64,000 bases of DNA, from NCBI GenBank assembly GCA_938743325.2, contig OW568863.1, forward strand, positions 868,001 through 932,000. Direction: 5' to 3'. A program made the translations under genes and the position numbers. The DNA is from Pycnococcus provasolii. Lineage: Eukaryota > Chlorophyta > Pseudoscourfieldiophyceae > Pseudoscourfieldiales > Pycnococcaceae. Shown here piece by piece: positions 40,612-50,384 of this stretch. The notes beneath the pieces are model-generated. The model had not been told where the DNA came from. It worked only from the letters and a program-made list of their open reading frames with translations, and ran no database searches. Each line of letters begins with the position of its first letter. Position 1 is the first letter of the stretch.

Positions 40612-42582
40612 ATGGGTGGGTGCGTATCCTCAGACGCAAAAGGCGAGAAGGGCCTGTCGGCGCACCTCACCACGCAGCAGCTTGCCGTCACAGCAGGATA
40701 CCACGCGGATAAGGAGCGAGACTTCACCACCGAACCAGTGCCCGCGGCAGAAAGACCAAAGCTGCAGAAAACACTCGACGAGAAGATCGCACTCTTCGCC
40801 GCGCTCTCCGAGAAGGAGCAGGAGGCTGTGCTCGATGCCGTCTACGTGCGTGAGGTGCCGGAGGGAGACCTGCTCATCGTCGAAGGCGCGCAGGCAGGCT
40901 CGTCAGACGAAATGTACGTTGTCGCATACGGAGAGTTTGAAGTGCTGCAGAAGCTCAAGGGAGTGAACATCAAGGTGAACCAAAAGGGACCTGGCGACAT
41001 ATTCGGCGAAGTGGCGCTGTTCATGAACACCAAGCGAACAGCCACGGTGGCCGCGGTGAGAAAGTCCACCGTATATGTCGTCGAGCGTTCCGCCTTCCGT
41101 AAGAACCTGCAAAACCAGCAGGATGCGCAGTCGAGCCAGATTGAGCTCTTCCTCAACAGCGTTCCTCTGCTCAAGACGCTGACGCGAGAGGAGCGCGTGC
41201 AGCTGTGCGACGCCTTCGAGAAGGTGACCTACGATCCAGGTCAGGTGGTCATCAAGCAGGGCGACGAGGGTGACGAGTTCTACGTGGTCATGGATGGAGA
41301 GGCGGAGGTATTTGAGCGTGAAGGACGCGCCGAGAAGAAGGTGAACCACCTGACGAAGGCGGACTTTTTCGGCGAGCGTGCGCTGCTCAAGAACGAAGCG
41401 CGTATGGCGACTGTCATAGCGCTGACAAAGCTCACCGTGCTTGTGCTGAAACGCAACGTGTTCACCAACGTGCTCGGGCCGCTGCACGAAATTATGGAGC
41501 GCGAGAAGAGTGACGCGGTTGTGCAGAAGCGGCTAAGCATGCTCGTGAAGGGACACCCGGAAAGCGACATCAAGTTCTCAGACCTCAAGCAAGACCACCT
41601 GCTCGGATACGGCGCTTTCTCCGCCGTCTTTCTCTGCCGAGACTCGAAGCGCAACCGGCGGTACGCGCTCAAGCGCATGCGCAAGATGGACGTCGTGCAC
41701 TGCGCAAGCCACGTGTACTGCGAGCAGAAGATCACGCGTAGCTTGCAGCACCCGTTCATCATTCGTCAGTATGCGACGTTTCAGGATGCGTCTTACCTTT
41801 ACATGTTGTTCGACTACGTGGAGAATGGCGACCTGAAGGACGCTCTGCTGCACGTTTCGCAGATGTCTGAGCCGGCTAAGATTTGCGGCTGCATCTCAAG
41901 TGGCGGCGAGGGAGTGCTGACGGGTATGAAGGAGAAGCAGGCGCGCTTCTACGTGGCTTCGATTGCGATGGTGTTAGATTACATGCACAACCTGCGGGTC
42001 GTCTACCGCGACTTGAAACCGGAGAACGTTCTCCTGGACGCACAAGGATACATCAAAATGGGCGATTTTGGATTCGCGAAAGTGCTCGAGGATCGAAATC
42101 GCACGTACACTTTCTGCGGCACGCCAGGATACGTCGCGCCCGAGAACGTGCTTGCAACGGGCTACAACACCGCCGTGGACTGGTGGAGTCTAGGCGTGCT
42201 GATCTACGTCCTGCTGTGCGTGAAGCAGCCGTTTGGTGACCCAAGCGAGGATCCTTTGACGATCATGCTTCGCATCATCAACACGTCGTTCGAGGTGCAG
42301 TACCCGAGCTTCCTCAGCACGGACGCGGTGAACGTCATCACGCGCTTCCTGCAGCGCAAGCCGTCAATGCGTCTTGGGGCTACGCGCGAAGGACTGAAGG
42401 CCATCAAGTCGCATCCTTGGTTTGCGGGCTTTGACTGGGATTTGCTCGAAGCACGCAAGATGACCCCCGCCATTGACCCGAAGCTTTTGGTGCGCGATAC
42501 GCGTCGGTTGCAGGCGTTCGAGGACGACAAGAAGCCTCCTAAGCCTAGCGCGAAGGCTGACAGAGTGTTCAGCGATTTCTAG
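40612..42582 (+). CDS. cyclic-nucleotide-dependent protein kinase (PKG-like)
   Basis: A 656-aa protein. MGGCVSS gives Gly2 for myristoylation and Cys4 for possible palmitoylation, so membrane or flagellar attachment is likely. Two cNMP-binding domains follow with phosphate cassettes FGEVALFMNTKRTATV (131-146) and FGERALLKNEARMATV (253-268); Thr at the last cassette position favours cGMP. The AGC kinase domain starts at about 325: glycine loop GYGAFSAV, Lys354, YRDLKPEN with Asp467, GDFG Asp485 and activation-loop TYTFCGTPGYVAPEN with Thr500 as likely PDK1-type site. The usual GTPEY is GTPGY. No N-terminal leucine zipper or pseudosubstrate is obvious. Single-polypeptide regulator plus kinase supports PKG rather than PKA. 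Confidence 0.93.
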   Translation: MGGCVSSDAKGEKGLSAHLTTQQLAVTAGYHADKERDFTTEPVPAAERPKLQKTLDEKIALFAALSEKEQEAVLDAVYVREVPEGDLLIVEGAQAGSSDEMYVVAYGEFEVLQKLKGVNIKVNQKGPGDIFGEVALFMNTKRTATVAAVRKSTVYVVERSAFRKNLQNQQDAQSSQIELFLNSVPLLKTLTREERVQLCDAFEKVTYDPGQVVIKQGDEGDEFYVVMDGEAEVFEREGRAEKKVNHLTKADFFGERALLKNEARMATVIALTKLTVLVLKRNVFTNVLGPLHEIMEREKSDAVVQKRLSMLVKGHPESDIKFSDLKQDHLLGYGAFSAVFLCRDSKRNRRYALKRMRKMDVVHCASHVYCEQKITRSLQHPFIIRQYATFQDASYLYMLFDYVENGDLKDALLHVSQMSEPAKICGCISSGGEGVLTGMKEKQARFYVASIAMVLDYMHNLRVVYRDLKPENVLLDAQGYIKMGDFGFAKVLEDRNRTYTFCGTPGYVAPENVLATGYNTAVDWWSLGVLIYVLLCVKQPFGDPSEDPLTIMLRIINTSFEVQYPSFLSTDAVNVITRFLQRKPSMRLGATREGLKAIKSHPWFAGFDWDLLEARKMTPAIDPKLLVRDTRRLQAFEDDKKPPKPSAKADRVFSDF

Positions 42583-43489
42583 ATAGATGAACGTATCTGA
42601 TTGATTGTGTAACGCCGTAGTAACCGTGCTTTGCTTTAAAAGTACTGTGTCGACGAGACAGTGCCCAACATCCCGTCCATGCAAATCGACATGTTTGACG
42701 CCAATCAATGCCACGTCGGGACGACCGTCCTCTAGAAGGCACCCATGAATTGTTTCCGTTGTGGATTTGGCGTAAGCTGGATTTATTTAGCTGGAAGCTT
42801 GAACTTTTTCGGCCGATGAACGTCAGGTTGACGCGACGTGGAGGTAGATATTTGCGAGATGCGGGCGCTTTGCGCTTCTTTCCGGATACGGGGGCTTGCT
42901 GGTTCGGCGGTTGATTCTCGATTTCATGAATTTGATTTCATACATATCCAGGTCGTGTACGCTACATTGAAGCACGATTTCTATTTTATGCGCTTCATAG
43001 CCATATTTTCGAAGCGAATTTCTGAGTTTTGGTTGCTTCCATGCACCGATGTTCTTCGCCACCTCCTCCGTTGCCGAGGCGAGTCTCATAGGTAAAGTAG
43101 GGCTTGCGCACGCGCGCGCTAAAGGTTTTACGAAGGTTACTTTACGCCACCACGCGTTGGCGCCATTGCTTTTCTCATAAACACAACCAGATAGTCTACC
43201 AATACCACCTACCTTAGACTATCGTAGGCTATTTACTCGACCGGGCTCCCCAACCAACCTGACTGAATCGTTGGGACCCAAAACATGCCGGGACGGACGG
43301 GAGGGTGGTACGAAACGAATTTTAGGTCTTCGCATTCCAGCGGCCTGCTTCGTCCCACCCCCCCCCCCCCTCCCTCCCCCCCCAAAAAAAAAACCAAAAA
43401 CCAAAAAACGCCACCGGCTGACCGGGGGGGCCTGCTTGCCCAATTTGCCCATTTTTTGTAAGCTGTGAAAAACGTTTCGTCAGTCAGTC
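42583..43489. other. intergenic region with possible broken GIY-YIG-like frame
   Basis: About 0.9 kb. The minus strand around 42823-43089 codes for a short peptide with a KYGYEAHKIEIVLQC pattern (see findings). TAGTCTA/TAGACTA occur at 43192-43198 and 43215-43221. A C-run followed by an A-run lies at about 43360-43392. Otherwise empty. Confidence 0.45.
42823..43089 (-). pseudogene. possible GIY-YIG-like endonuclease fragment
   Basis: An 88-codon frame with LRNSLRKYGYEAHKIEIVLQ followed by LDMYEIKFMKSRIN. This resembles the second half of GIY-YIG modules (AI-KYG-x-F-IEIL ... L-x-x-E-x-x-WI). The GIY and YIG strands and the catalytic Arg are not visible upstream in this frame. If real, it is a decayed remnant, perhaps from a homing-type or viral gene. 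Chance similarity is quite possible. Confidence 0.25.
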
Positions 43490-43774
43490 ATGTCGTCCGC
43501 CGCTGCTGCTGGTATGGCTCCTGGTTTGGCTGGTGCTGCTGCTGCTGCTACCGCTGCCACAGCGTCACCCCCGGATGTGGTGACGACGGAGGTGATCCAG
43601 AGGTACCTCGACGAAAACCAAAGTCTCATCTTGAGCGTGCTCGAGGCGCAGAGCACCGGCAAGCTGCAAGACTGCGCACAACTGCAGCAGAAGTTGCAGC
43701 AAAACCTCATGTACCTCGCAGCCATAGCCGATGCGCAGACGACTGCGCCAGGCACGACGCAAATGCCGAGTTGA
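43490..43774 (+). CDS. SS18/GIF-type (SSXT domain) transcriptional coactivator
   Basis: A 94-aa protein. After an Ala/Gly-rich start it carries the SNH/SSXT domain almost entire: VTTEVIQRYLDENQSLILSV, then LEAQSTGKLQDCAQLQQKLQ and NLMYLAAIADAQ. In animals this domain (SS18) links to BRM-type SWI/SNF; in plants GIF proteins pair with GRF factors. The protein ends just after the domain, without the long Gln/Gly-rich tail usual in both groups. An alternatively spliced longer C-terminus cannot be excluded. The next gene starts only 124 bases downstream on the same strand. Confidence 0.9.
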   Translation: MSSAAAAGMAPGLAGAAAAATAATASPPDVVTTEVIQRYLDENQSLILSVLEAQSTGKLQDCAQLQQKLQQNLMYLAAIADAQTTAPGTTQMPS

Positions 43775-43897
43775 CGTGAACGACTTTCGCCACGTTGGGC
43801 ATCGTTGCTGCTGCTGACCCTGTAACAACTTCCCCCCCGAGATTTCCATTTTCGAACCCCTCAAAAAATTCCAAGTTACCAGGCGGTGCAGCCTTGC

Positions 43898-45511
43898 ATG
43901 TCCTGCTGCACAAAACGCGCCGTCGCCGTCCCTTGTGCGCGCTCGTCGCCGAGACGGTCTTACCCTAGACGGTGCACCTCCTGCAGGAGCAGCAGCCGCA
44001 GCGACCACCAGCCATGCTCCAAGTCCATTGTCTCGTTCACCGCGGAGGAGGTGGTACAGGCAACAGGCGGCCAGCTCGCGCACTTGCCATCAGCCCACCA
44101 CGGCACAAGCGGGAAAATCTGCACGGATACGCGCGAGCCGATACGAGGAGCGTGGTTCGTCGCGCTGGCTGGCGAGAACTTTGACGGCGTCGCATTTGCA
44201 GAGCAGGCACGCGATCGAGGTTGCTTGGGTGTCGTGGCACCTGCCAAGCCACCATCGGATTGGCAAGGCGCCGCTTGGATCGTATGCCCGTCCACCGGAC
44301 GCGACGCGCTCGGCGCGCTCGGGCGGGCCGCGCGTCGCAGACTGCCGCCGCAGTGCCCAGTGGTCGCCGTCACGGGCAGCGCTGGCAAGACGACGACGCG
44401 CGAGCTGGCGGCGCTCATGCTCACGGGTGGGCTCGGTGACGTGCATGCGACCAAGGGAAACCTGAACAACGATGTGGGCGTGCCCAAGACGCTCCTCGAC
44501 TTACCAGACGCCGGCACTCGCGCCGTCGTTCTAGAGATGGGCATGTCCGCGCCGGGCGAAATTGAGACACTAGCCGCCGTGGGCGAGCCGAACGTGCGAA
44601 TCGTCACGAACGTTGCGCTCGCACATGCCGCGACTTGCGGAGGAACGCTCGCGGGCGTTGCCGCGTGTAAGGCTGAACTCATCAACACGGCACGCGACGG
44701 TGACCACGTCGTGCTGAATGCCGACGACAGCCATGTCGCGGCGATGGCGCAGCTGGCGCGGCAGAACGGGGCCACCGTCTGGTACTTCTGCCGCGACGGC
44801 TGTGACAGAAACAACACAAATGCAGCAACGACACAACGACGCACCGTCACCTGGACCGAGCCTCACGTCGCGGATGCCACAGGTCTATCGCAGATTTTTC
44901 AACTGCAGCTCGAAGGTGAACGAGTGGACGTCCGTCTCGCAGCACCACCTGGATCCCATCTTGCTGCAAATGCCGCAGCCGCGGCTGCGGCATGCGCAGC
45001 TGTCGGTGTTCCCCTTTCATGTGCCGCCGATGCTCTTGCCGCCTTCTCGGCTCCTCAGCAGCGCCTCGCTCCTCGCACGCTCCCAAGCGGCTCACTACTG
45101 CTGGATGATTGCTACAACGCGAACCCGGCGTCGATGCAAGCAGCGATCTCGACAGCAAGAGCCGTTGCGAACGCCAGCTCTCCACCACGTCGCGTCGTCA
45201 TGCTGCTCGGCGATATGCTCGAGCTCGGGCCAGGGGAAGATCCTGCTCACGAAGATGTTCTTCGTGCCGCCTTCGATGCTGCGCAGCCTGGCGACGTTGT
45301 GGGAGTCTGTGGTGAGCGATTTGCGCGTGCGTTGGCGAGCAGACAAAAGGGCGAGAAGGCTGCTAATGGTGTCGTTGTGCTTCTTGAGATGCAGGGTCCT
45401 GCGTCGCTGGGACATGCAGCAACTCCATTCGTCGACGATGGCAATGCCGTCGTGCTCACTAAGGGCAGTCGGGGCTCGCGTATGGAAAACGCAATTGGAC
45501 CATTACCATGA
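43898..45511 (+). CDS. murF: MurF, UDP-MurNAc-tripeptide:D-Ala-D-Ala ligase, plastid-targeted
   Basis: About 537 aa from the ATG of MSCCTKRAVAV. The first 45 residues are Ser/Arg/Cys-rich without acids, a good transit peptide. Mur-ligase features follow: ICTDTREPIRGAWFVALAGE (N-terminal substrate domain), ATP loop VAVTGSAGKTTTRELAA, THATKGNLNNDVGVPKTLL-like block (read as HATKGNLNNDVGVPKTLLDL) diagnostic of MurF, VLEMGMSAPGEIETLA, the ALAHAATCGG block, and LLDDCYNANPASMQAAI in the C-terminal domain. The enzyme adds D-Ala-D-Ala in peptidoglycan precursor synthesis. In a eukaryote with a transit peptide it implies plastid peptidoglycan and plastid division. GC and codon use resemble neighbours, so not a recent bacterial import. 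Confidence 0.93.
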   Translation: MSCCTKRAVAVPCARSSPRRSYPRRCTSCRSSSRSDHQPCSKSIVSFTAEEVVQATGGQLAHLPSAHHGTSGKICTDTREPIRGAWFVALAGENFDGVAFAEQARDRGCLGVVAPAKPPSDWQGAAWIVCPSTGRDALGALGRAARRRLPPQCPVVAVTGSAGKTTTRELAALMLTGGLGDVHATKGNLNNDVGVPKTLLDLPDAGTRAVVLEMGMSAPGEIETLAAVGEPNVRIVTNVALAHAATCGGTLAGVAACKAELINTARDGDHVVLNADDSHVAAMAQLARQNGATVWYFCRDGCDRNNTNAATTQRRTVTWTEPHVADATGLSQIFQLQLEGERVDVRLAAPPGSHLAANAAAAAAACAAVGVPLSCAADALAAFSAPQQRLAPRTLPSGSLLLDDCYNANPASMQAAISTARAVANASSPPRRVVMLLGDMLELGPGEDPAHEDVLRAAFDAAQPGDVVGVCGERFARALASRQKGEKAANGVVVLLEMQGPASLGHAATPFVDDGNAVVLTKGSRGSRMENAIGPLP

Positions 45512-45624
45512 CAACTTTGGAATTTATTTTTATGTTGTTTCTTCTTGTGATTTTGTACAATTAGACTATTTTGTAACACTAAAGAATTTTCTTGATCACA
45601 TCGACGGCGGTTCAAAAGCACAAG

Positions 45625-48600
45625 CTACTGCGTGTCATTCTTAGGCTTGCTTCGATGCATATGACTAAGCCATTTTCCCTCGCGCTCAAGGAATGAGAGC
45701 TGCGCTTTCAAGCGCGTCTTTGGAGAAAAGGGGCGTGAAAATGTCTGTGCGAACTTGTCCATGCCAGCCTTCTCACTGCCACGCTCGGTCGGGGTTTCTG
45801 CCACGGCGTCGCTTTTTTTGCGTCGCTTTTCTTCCGATTTCGTTGCGACAGGGGTGCGTTGAGGTTCAGCGCTATCGTTCTTCGGCCTTGGTGGGCGCGA
45901 ATGCGAAGCAGGAGTCTTATGCTGTTCGTTTGGACCGCCGTCACCATTTTTTCGGCTCCTCTTGTCGTGCGCAAATCCTAGACTCGAGTGGCTCCGCCCA
46001 TGCCCATTTGCTTGAGGATCAATCGGCGACAAGTCGCCAGCCGAATCGACGGCGATGATGCGAGGGCCCCTTCGTCGACGAGATGCCGAGCGATTTTGCC
46101 ACAGCTGGGAGGAACCGAGAACCGGAGCAGATTTCTCCGCCCTAAGACTTGCGAGATTTGCGGGGCTGCGTGTCGAGACGGAGCGTTGTTGAGGAGGTGA
46201 AGGGGACGGTGAAGGAGAGGATAGAATGGCAGAAACCATGCTCTTGGGCTTCGACCCTTGCATGCGCTTGGCCACCTGCTGCATATACCTTCGCTTCTCC
46301 GTGCGGTACATGTGTTCCTCGTGCAGCGTTGTTGGCCAACGGTCGTACAGGCTTAGTACAGAGTCTGCAGGACTCCTTAGGCCACCTCTCGAACCTGATC
46401 GCGCCACCGAAGTGGGCTCAGGCGTATATCCGCGCATGTTGCTGTGATGAGCTGCTTGCTCATACGTGTCCTCGCTGAATCGCGTTTGACTCACATCGAG
46501 CGGGGAATTGTCATGAGCCTTCGAGGCTGCCCTGCTCGCCTTGCCGGAGGAACTTGTGGGCAGCACTTTCCACGTCGAAACGAGCGGGACGAACGAGGAT
46601 GGCGTATCTCCAAGATTCGTCCTCTTGCTAGAAGAATCTGGCGTTCCGCTCGACGGTGCAGGAACGTCAGCTTGCGTGGGCGCGGTCAGTGACGGCATCG
46701 ATAACGGCGCAAGACTTGCGCTGAATGTCGTCATGACTAGTCGTTCGTGCTCCTGCTCGCGCTCCCACTTCTGTTCTGCAGCCTCGCGAAGTTTGAGAAG
46801 CGCATTGTAGTCCTCTTGCTCCAGAACTCTCACCAGTTCGTGTCCATTCGCGCTAAGTGTCTTCGACTCAGAGCACGAGATAACGTCGTAAGGCTGCTTC
46901 TCGTGCGGTGCCACGAATGTGACGTAGTCACCAATCAGACACCCAGGTCCAAGCAGTGCAAGATCGTACCGGATCAAATCGCCGCCGCCGCCGCTGCTGC
47001 CAGAATCTGACAAAATACCCCGCCGTGTGCTACCCCCCGATGTGCGCGGCGGGTTGTGTCCACCCGACGAGCGAGGCGGGTGGGCAACAGCGGCCACGCT
47101 GCTACGGCGCGGCATAGGCGCATCGCCTGGACGGTTTCCCTTGCCATTCACGCGGCGTGACACGCGACACGAACCTGCGATGAGGATGTGCAATTCGCCG
47201 CGCTCGTCGCCCTGGAGCGTTAAGGCGCCCTGAAGATGGAAAGTCTTGTGCTTGAAGCTGTACGCCAGCCGTGCCAGCTTCACCTCGTGCCAATTCGCAA
47301 TGGACGGGAGCAGCCGGAGGTCGCTGCATCGATCAACGAGATGGCGGCGCTGCCGTGCGGCGACAATCGCCAGGTACTCGGCGCGTCCAATCGCCATCAA
47401 GCTAACATGCGCAGACGATGCTACTATCGACGCGCGACGCTGCGAGCCGTCGAGAAGAGCATGTTCACCAAAGTACTGGTGCTCCTGCAGCTCCAACACG
47501 ATCGGGCCAAACGAATTGCTCATACTCTCAAAATTTTCGTCGGTACGCGCCCAGCCATATCGCTTCTCATCTACGTCGCTCTCATCATTTTTTTGTGGCG
47601 TGCTCGTTGCCGTTGTTGCATACGACTTCGTCCTGGAAAGTTGGCGTCGCAGGCCCTCCATCTTCGCGGCTGACTCCTTCGAGTCGATGTCCATCTTGTG
47701 CACAGTGCATTTTCCCTCCATGATGAGGTAAAAGGCGTCACCCACCTCCCCCTGAATCACGCACGGTTCCCCTCGTTTGAGTGTCCGAAGTCCTGAGACG
47801 GCACAGAGCGACCGGTGAACTTCGCCCATTTCATCCGTGAGAAATCGACAATTGTTCGTAAGTGCTCGAATCAGCTCAGTGTGCTGGCGCGGGCGGTTGT
47901 GAATGGGCTTCACGAGCAAGCTGGTGAGTAGACGATGGCTTGCGAGCTCGGAAAGAATTTTCCTAAGCTTTTCCACGACACTTTTTCCAAGTGACTTGAC
48001 GTGCGCTCCGCTCAGAACGACGAGCATTACACCATTATGGCCTGAGTTTGCGCTCGTCGTTCGCTGGCGCTTGGGGTCACCTCTCGTGGCTAGCGCCGTG
48101 CCCTCGCCAACCACTGCTCCAACATGCAACGTTGTGAGATACTTCGTGCGTTTGTTAGACGCCAGCATCTCCATCGCATCGACAGCAAATTTCCCAATGA
48201 TCGAATCGCGCCGCAGCAAACCCTTCCCTGAGCTTTTCAGGAATCGCCCAGCGGCGGCCGAAACAGAGAGAGCGTTCTTGGCGTCAACCTCGTCGGCATC
48301 TGGCTCTTTCCTGGTTGGCGTCGGCTTCGACGGCGAAGGCGACCCGAACATCGACAGGGTCTTTGAGGCACTCCTTTCGGCTTCTTCCTGGGCTTCCTCC
48401 TCCGTCAGACGCTCGAATGTCTCCTTGAGCTCAGATGCTTGCACGCCAGAGCACGTGTTGGCGATAAGTTCCGCGCGTGACGCGGCCATATTCGAAATCA
48501 TGTTCTCCGGGGCATAGAGGATGATGCTTCCCGAGGCAATCAGGTACATTTCGTCAAGTGGATCGTCGTCGTCCTTCTCCTCGCCGTCCTCGCTGATCAT

Positions 48601-49518
48601 CGTACTTTCGCCGCCCCCTGCATCAAAGATGCGTTGGTGCGCGTCGTAGTTTCGAATCGTGGCTGTGGCGAATAGTCGCTGCAGCAAGCTCATATCGTTG
48701 GACAGCGCCGCCGTCCAGGAGTGCCCGGAGAGAAGTGTGGCAATAGCTTGCACGTCACTTGCGAGCCGATCCTTGACCGGGAAGCTCAGCAAGTTGGTCA
48801 GCCTCGCGGTGACGTACATGCCCTCAGCGACGTAACGGAAGGTGTCTCGAAACTCTCTCCCAGGTACGACGATGATTTCGCACACGCCGCCGACGGCGGC
48901 AACGTTCACCGCGGACCCACCCGGCGTCTGACTGAAGGGCGCGAGGTCGTTGACGAACGCCCCTGGTCGCAGCGTGAGGCACTCGCCTGCTTCCACGCTC
49001 AGCGAGCTTAAGGACGGCTTGGCCAGTCTGGCGTACGGCCAAATGTACGTCAAGCTTTCCCCCTCTTCCAAGCTGTCTGCTTCGTCCTTCACAACTGTGA
49101 GGTTGAGCGTTCCGTTGACGAGCAAGTATACGGTATCTGTCTTGCTCCCTAGTCGCATGATAAGTCCCGGTTCCGTGGCTGCGTCAACTTTCCGAAAGTG
49201 CGCGCACCTCGCGAGTGTTACGATGTCGCACTTTGGCACTCCCGCGAACCCTGAGAAGGATGCGAGCAGCCTTCCCATGGCGTTGATTCGTTCCGGCGAG
49301 CTTAGGTCCGCGGCGTCCGCGCCTCCCCCTCGCGTGAGCGCCTGCTCCGGTGCGTACGGCGCGCGTTCTCCGAAGTACACGTATCTGGTGGCCACTGTGC
49401 GGTTATGGTCCGTCCAGCCTTCAAACGGGTTGGCACTCAAGGAGCTGTGCGACGGCGAGGGCGGGCCTGACCTTCCCTCAAGGGCCTTGGAGCCTTCTTG
49501 TGACGCGGACGCGGACAT
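45625..49518 (-). CDS. large protein with several cyclic-nucleotide-binding-like domains
   Basis: About 1297 aa from the ATG of MSASASQEGSK. At least three, probably four, cNMP-binding-like folds are visible. Near residue 120, GLIMRLGSKTDTVYLLVNGT; near 290, a second weaker one around RIFDAGGGE and EMYLIASGSIILYAPENM. Near 585 is the clearest (LKRGEPCVIQGEVGDAFYLI, then YFGEHALLDGSQRRASIVAS with the Arg of the phosphate cassette). Near 775, HILIAGSCRVSRRV and GPGCLIGDYVTFVAP. The last 350 residues are Ser/Arg/Lys-rich and disordered. No kinase or channel segment is present. Only domain 3 keeps a good cassette, so others may not bind ligand. A cAMP/cGMP-responsive scaffold is inferred. Confidence 0.8.
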   Translation of the reverse strand: MSASASQEGSKALEGRSGPPSPSHSSLSANPFEGWTDHNRTVATRYVYFGERAPYAPEQALTRGGGADAADLSSPERINAMGRLLASFSGFAGVPKCDIVTLARCAHFRKVDAATEPGLIMRLGSKTDTVYLLVNGTLNLTVVKDEADSLEEGESLTYIWPYARLAKPSLSSLSVEAGECLTLRPGAFVNDLAPFSQTPGGSAVNVAAVGGVCEIIVVPGREFRDTFRYVAEGMYVTARLTNLLSFPVKDRLASDVQAIATLLSGHSWTAALSNDMSLLQRLFATATIRNYDAHQRIFDAGGGESTMISEDGEEKDDDDPLDEMYLIASGSIILYAPENMISNMAASRAELIANTCSGVQASELKETFERLTEEEAQEEAERSASKTLSMFGSPSPSKPTPTRKEPDADEVDAKNALSVSAAAGRFLKSSGKGLLRRDSIIGKFAVDAMEMLASNKRTKYLTTLHVGAVVGEGTALATRGDPKRQRTTSANSGHNGVMLVVLSGAHVKSLGKSVVEKLRKILSELASHRLLTSLLVKPIHNRPRQHTELIRALTNNCRFLTDEMGEVHRSLCAVSGLRTLKRGEPCVIQGEVGDAFYLIMEGKCTVHKMDIDSKESAAKMEGLRRQLSRTKSYATTATSTPQKNDESDVDEKRYGWARTDENFESMSNSFGPIVLELQEHQYFGEHALLDGSQRRASIVASSAHVSLMAIGRAEYLAIVAARQRRHLVDRCSDLRLLPSIANWHEVKLARLAYSFKHKTFHLQGALTLQGDERGELHILIAGSCRVSRRVNGKGNRPGDAPMPRRSSVAAVAHPPRSSGGHNPPRTSGGSTRRGILSDSGSSGGGGDLIRYDLALLGPGCLIGDYVTFVAPHEKQPYDVISCSESKTLSANGHELVRVLEQEDYNALLKLREAAEQKWEREQEHERLVMTTFSASLAPLSMPSLTAPTQADVPAPSSGTPDSSSKRTNLGDTPSSFVPLVSTWKVLPTSSSGKASRAASKAHDNSPLDVSQTRFSEDTYEQAAHHSNMRGYTPEPTSVARSGSRGGLRSPADSVLSLYDRWPTTLHEEHMYRTEKRRYMQQVAKRMQGSKPKSMVSAILSSPSPSPSPPQQRSVSTRSPANLASLRAEKSAPVLGSSQLWQNRSASRRRRGPRIIAVDSAGDLSPIDPQANGHGRSHSSLGFAHDKRSRKNGDGGPNEQHKTPASHSRPPRPKNDSAEPQRTPVATKSEEKRRKKSDAVAETPTERGSEKAGMDKFAQTFSRPFSPKTRLKAQLSFLEREGKWLSHMHRSKPKNDTQ

Positions 49519-50384
49519 GATTGGCCGTGATTGATGGAGAGGCTTGCTTGTGAGGGGAACAAAAACACACAAGAAGAGGACGAAGGTTACCTGTGACGGT
49601 TAGGGTTTCAGGACGAGTGGTCCCCTCAAGGGAGTACTGTACAAAGACTTCATCAATCATCAGAGGTCTTCACTCGAAGATCAGTCACGCCTGATGCCCT
49701 CAGATCAGGAAGGCCATTCATCAGACATCAGGCTGGATCATTCAAGCAGGGTTGCTTTTACTGTAGTTCTTAACTAAAAATTAGTCTATGTATAAAATGA
49801 TGTTCCCTTTGTTCAGTAGTACTACGGGTATGGTGAGACTTGATGATGAGAGATGGATGGTCCATTTAAAAGGTTAGTGGAGATTATTTTTTAATAGGGC
49901 AGGCCAGGAGGGCGCAAGCAAGGCAAGCAAGTGCAAGGAGGATTTGCAGTAAAGGTAGAATTGCACTACTGAAGTGCAGTACTTCTTAGTGTATGGGAAC
50001 GGAGAAAAATACTGTACAGTACCGGCCGGAGAACAACATGTGTGCTTTACAGTACATAGACAATTTACCAAGGCCGAGAACCCTAACAAGAGCCCCTATT
50101 CCTAACCCCTATGGTAACCCTAGCTACATACATGAACTATTTGTGAGCCACGAATTAGATTTCGGAGATCTTGTCGGAAGTAGATTTTAGATTTCGCCGG
50201 ACGTTTTTCTCCTGTCCCTGTCCCTGTCTGTCTGCCTGTAATTTACACCCAAGCTTTCCAAAGCTTCCCTTTTGTCCTCACCTACACACACCTGTGTGTT
50301 TCTTTCTGCCACACATCATATCATTCGTCTCGCTGTTGTTGTGATTCCCTAGTGGTACCTTACCTTTTTATAAGATAACTTCAT
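49519..50384. other. intergenic region rich in TACTGTA motifs and telomere-like units
   Basis: Nearly 0.9 kb between divergent genes. TACTGTA/TACAGTA occur at 49635, 49759, 50010-50021 (as the 12-base palindrome TACTGTACAGTA) and 50048. TAGTCTA is at 49782. Degenerate CCCTAA units lie at about 50079-50125 and GGTTAGGGTTT at about 49598. ATCAGAC/CATCAGA repeats occur near 49650-49735. No gene was seen. Confidence 0.55.

Noticed and set aside
43898-45511. MurF as bacterial contamination
   Set aside because: It sits 124 bases from an SS18/GIF gene and is flanked by eukaryotic genes of the same composition, with an apparent transit peptide.
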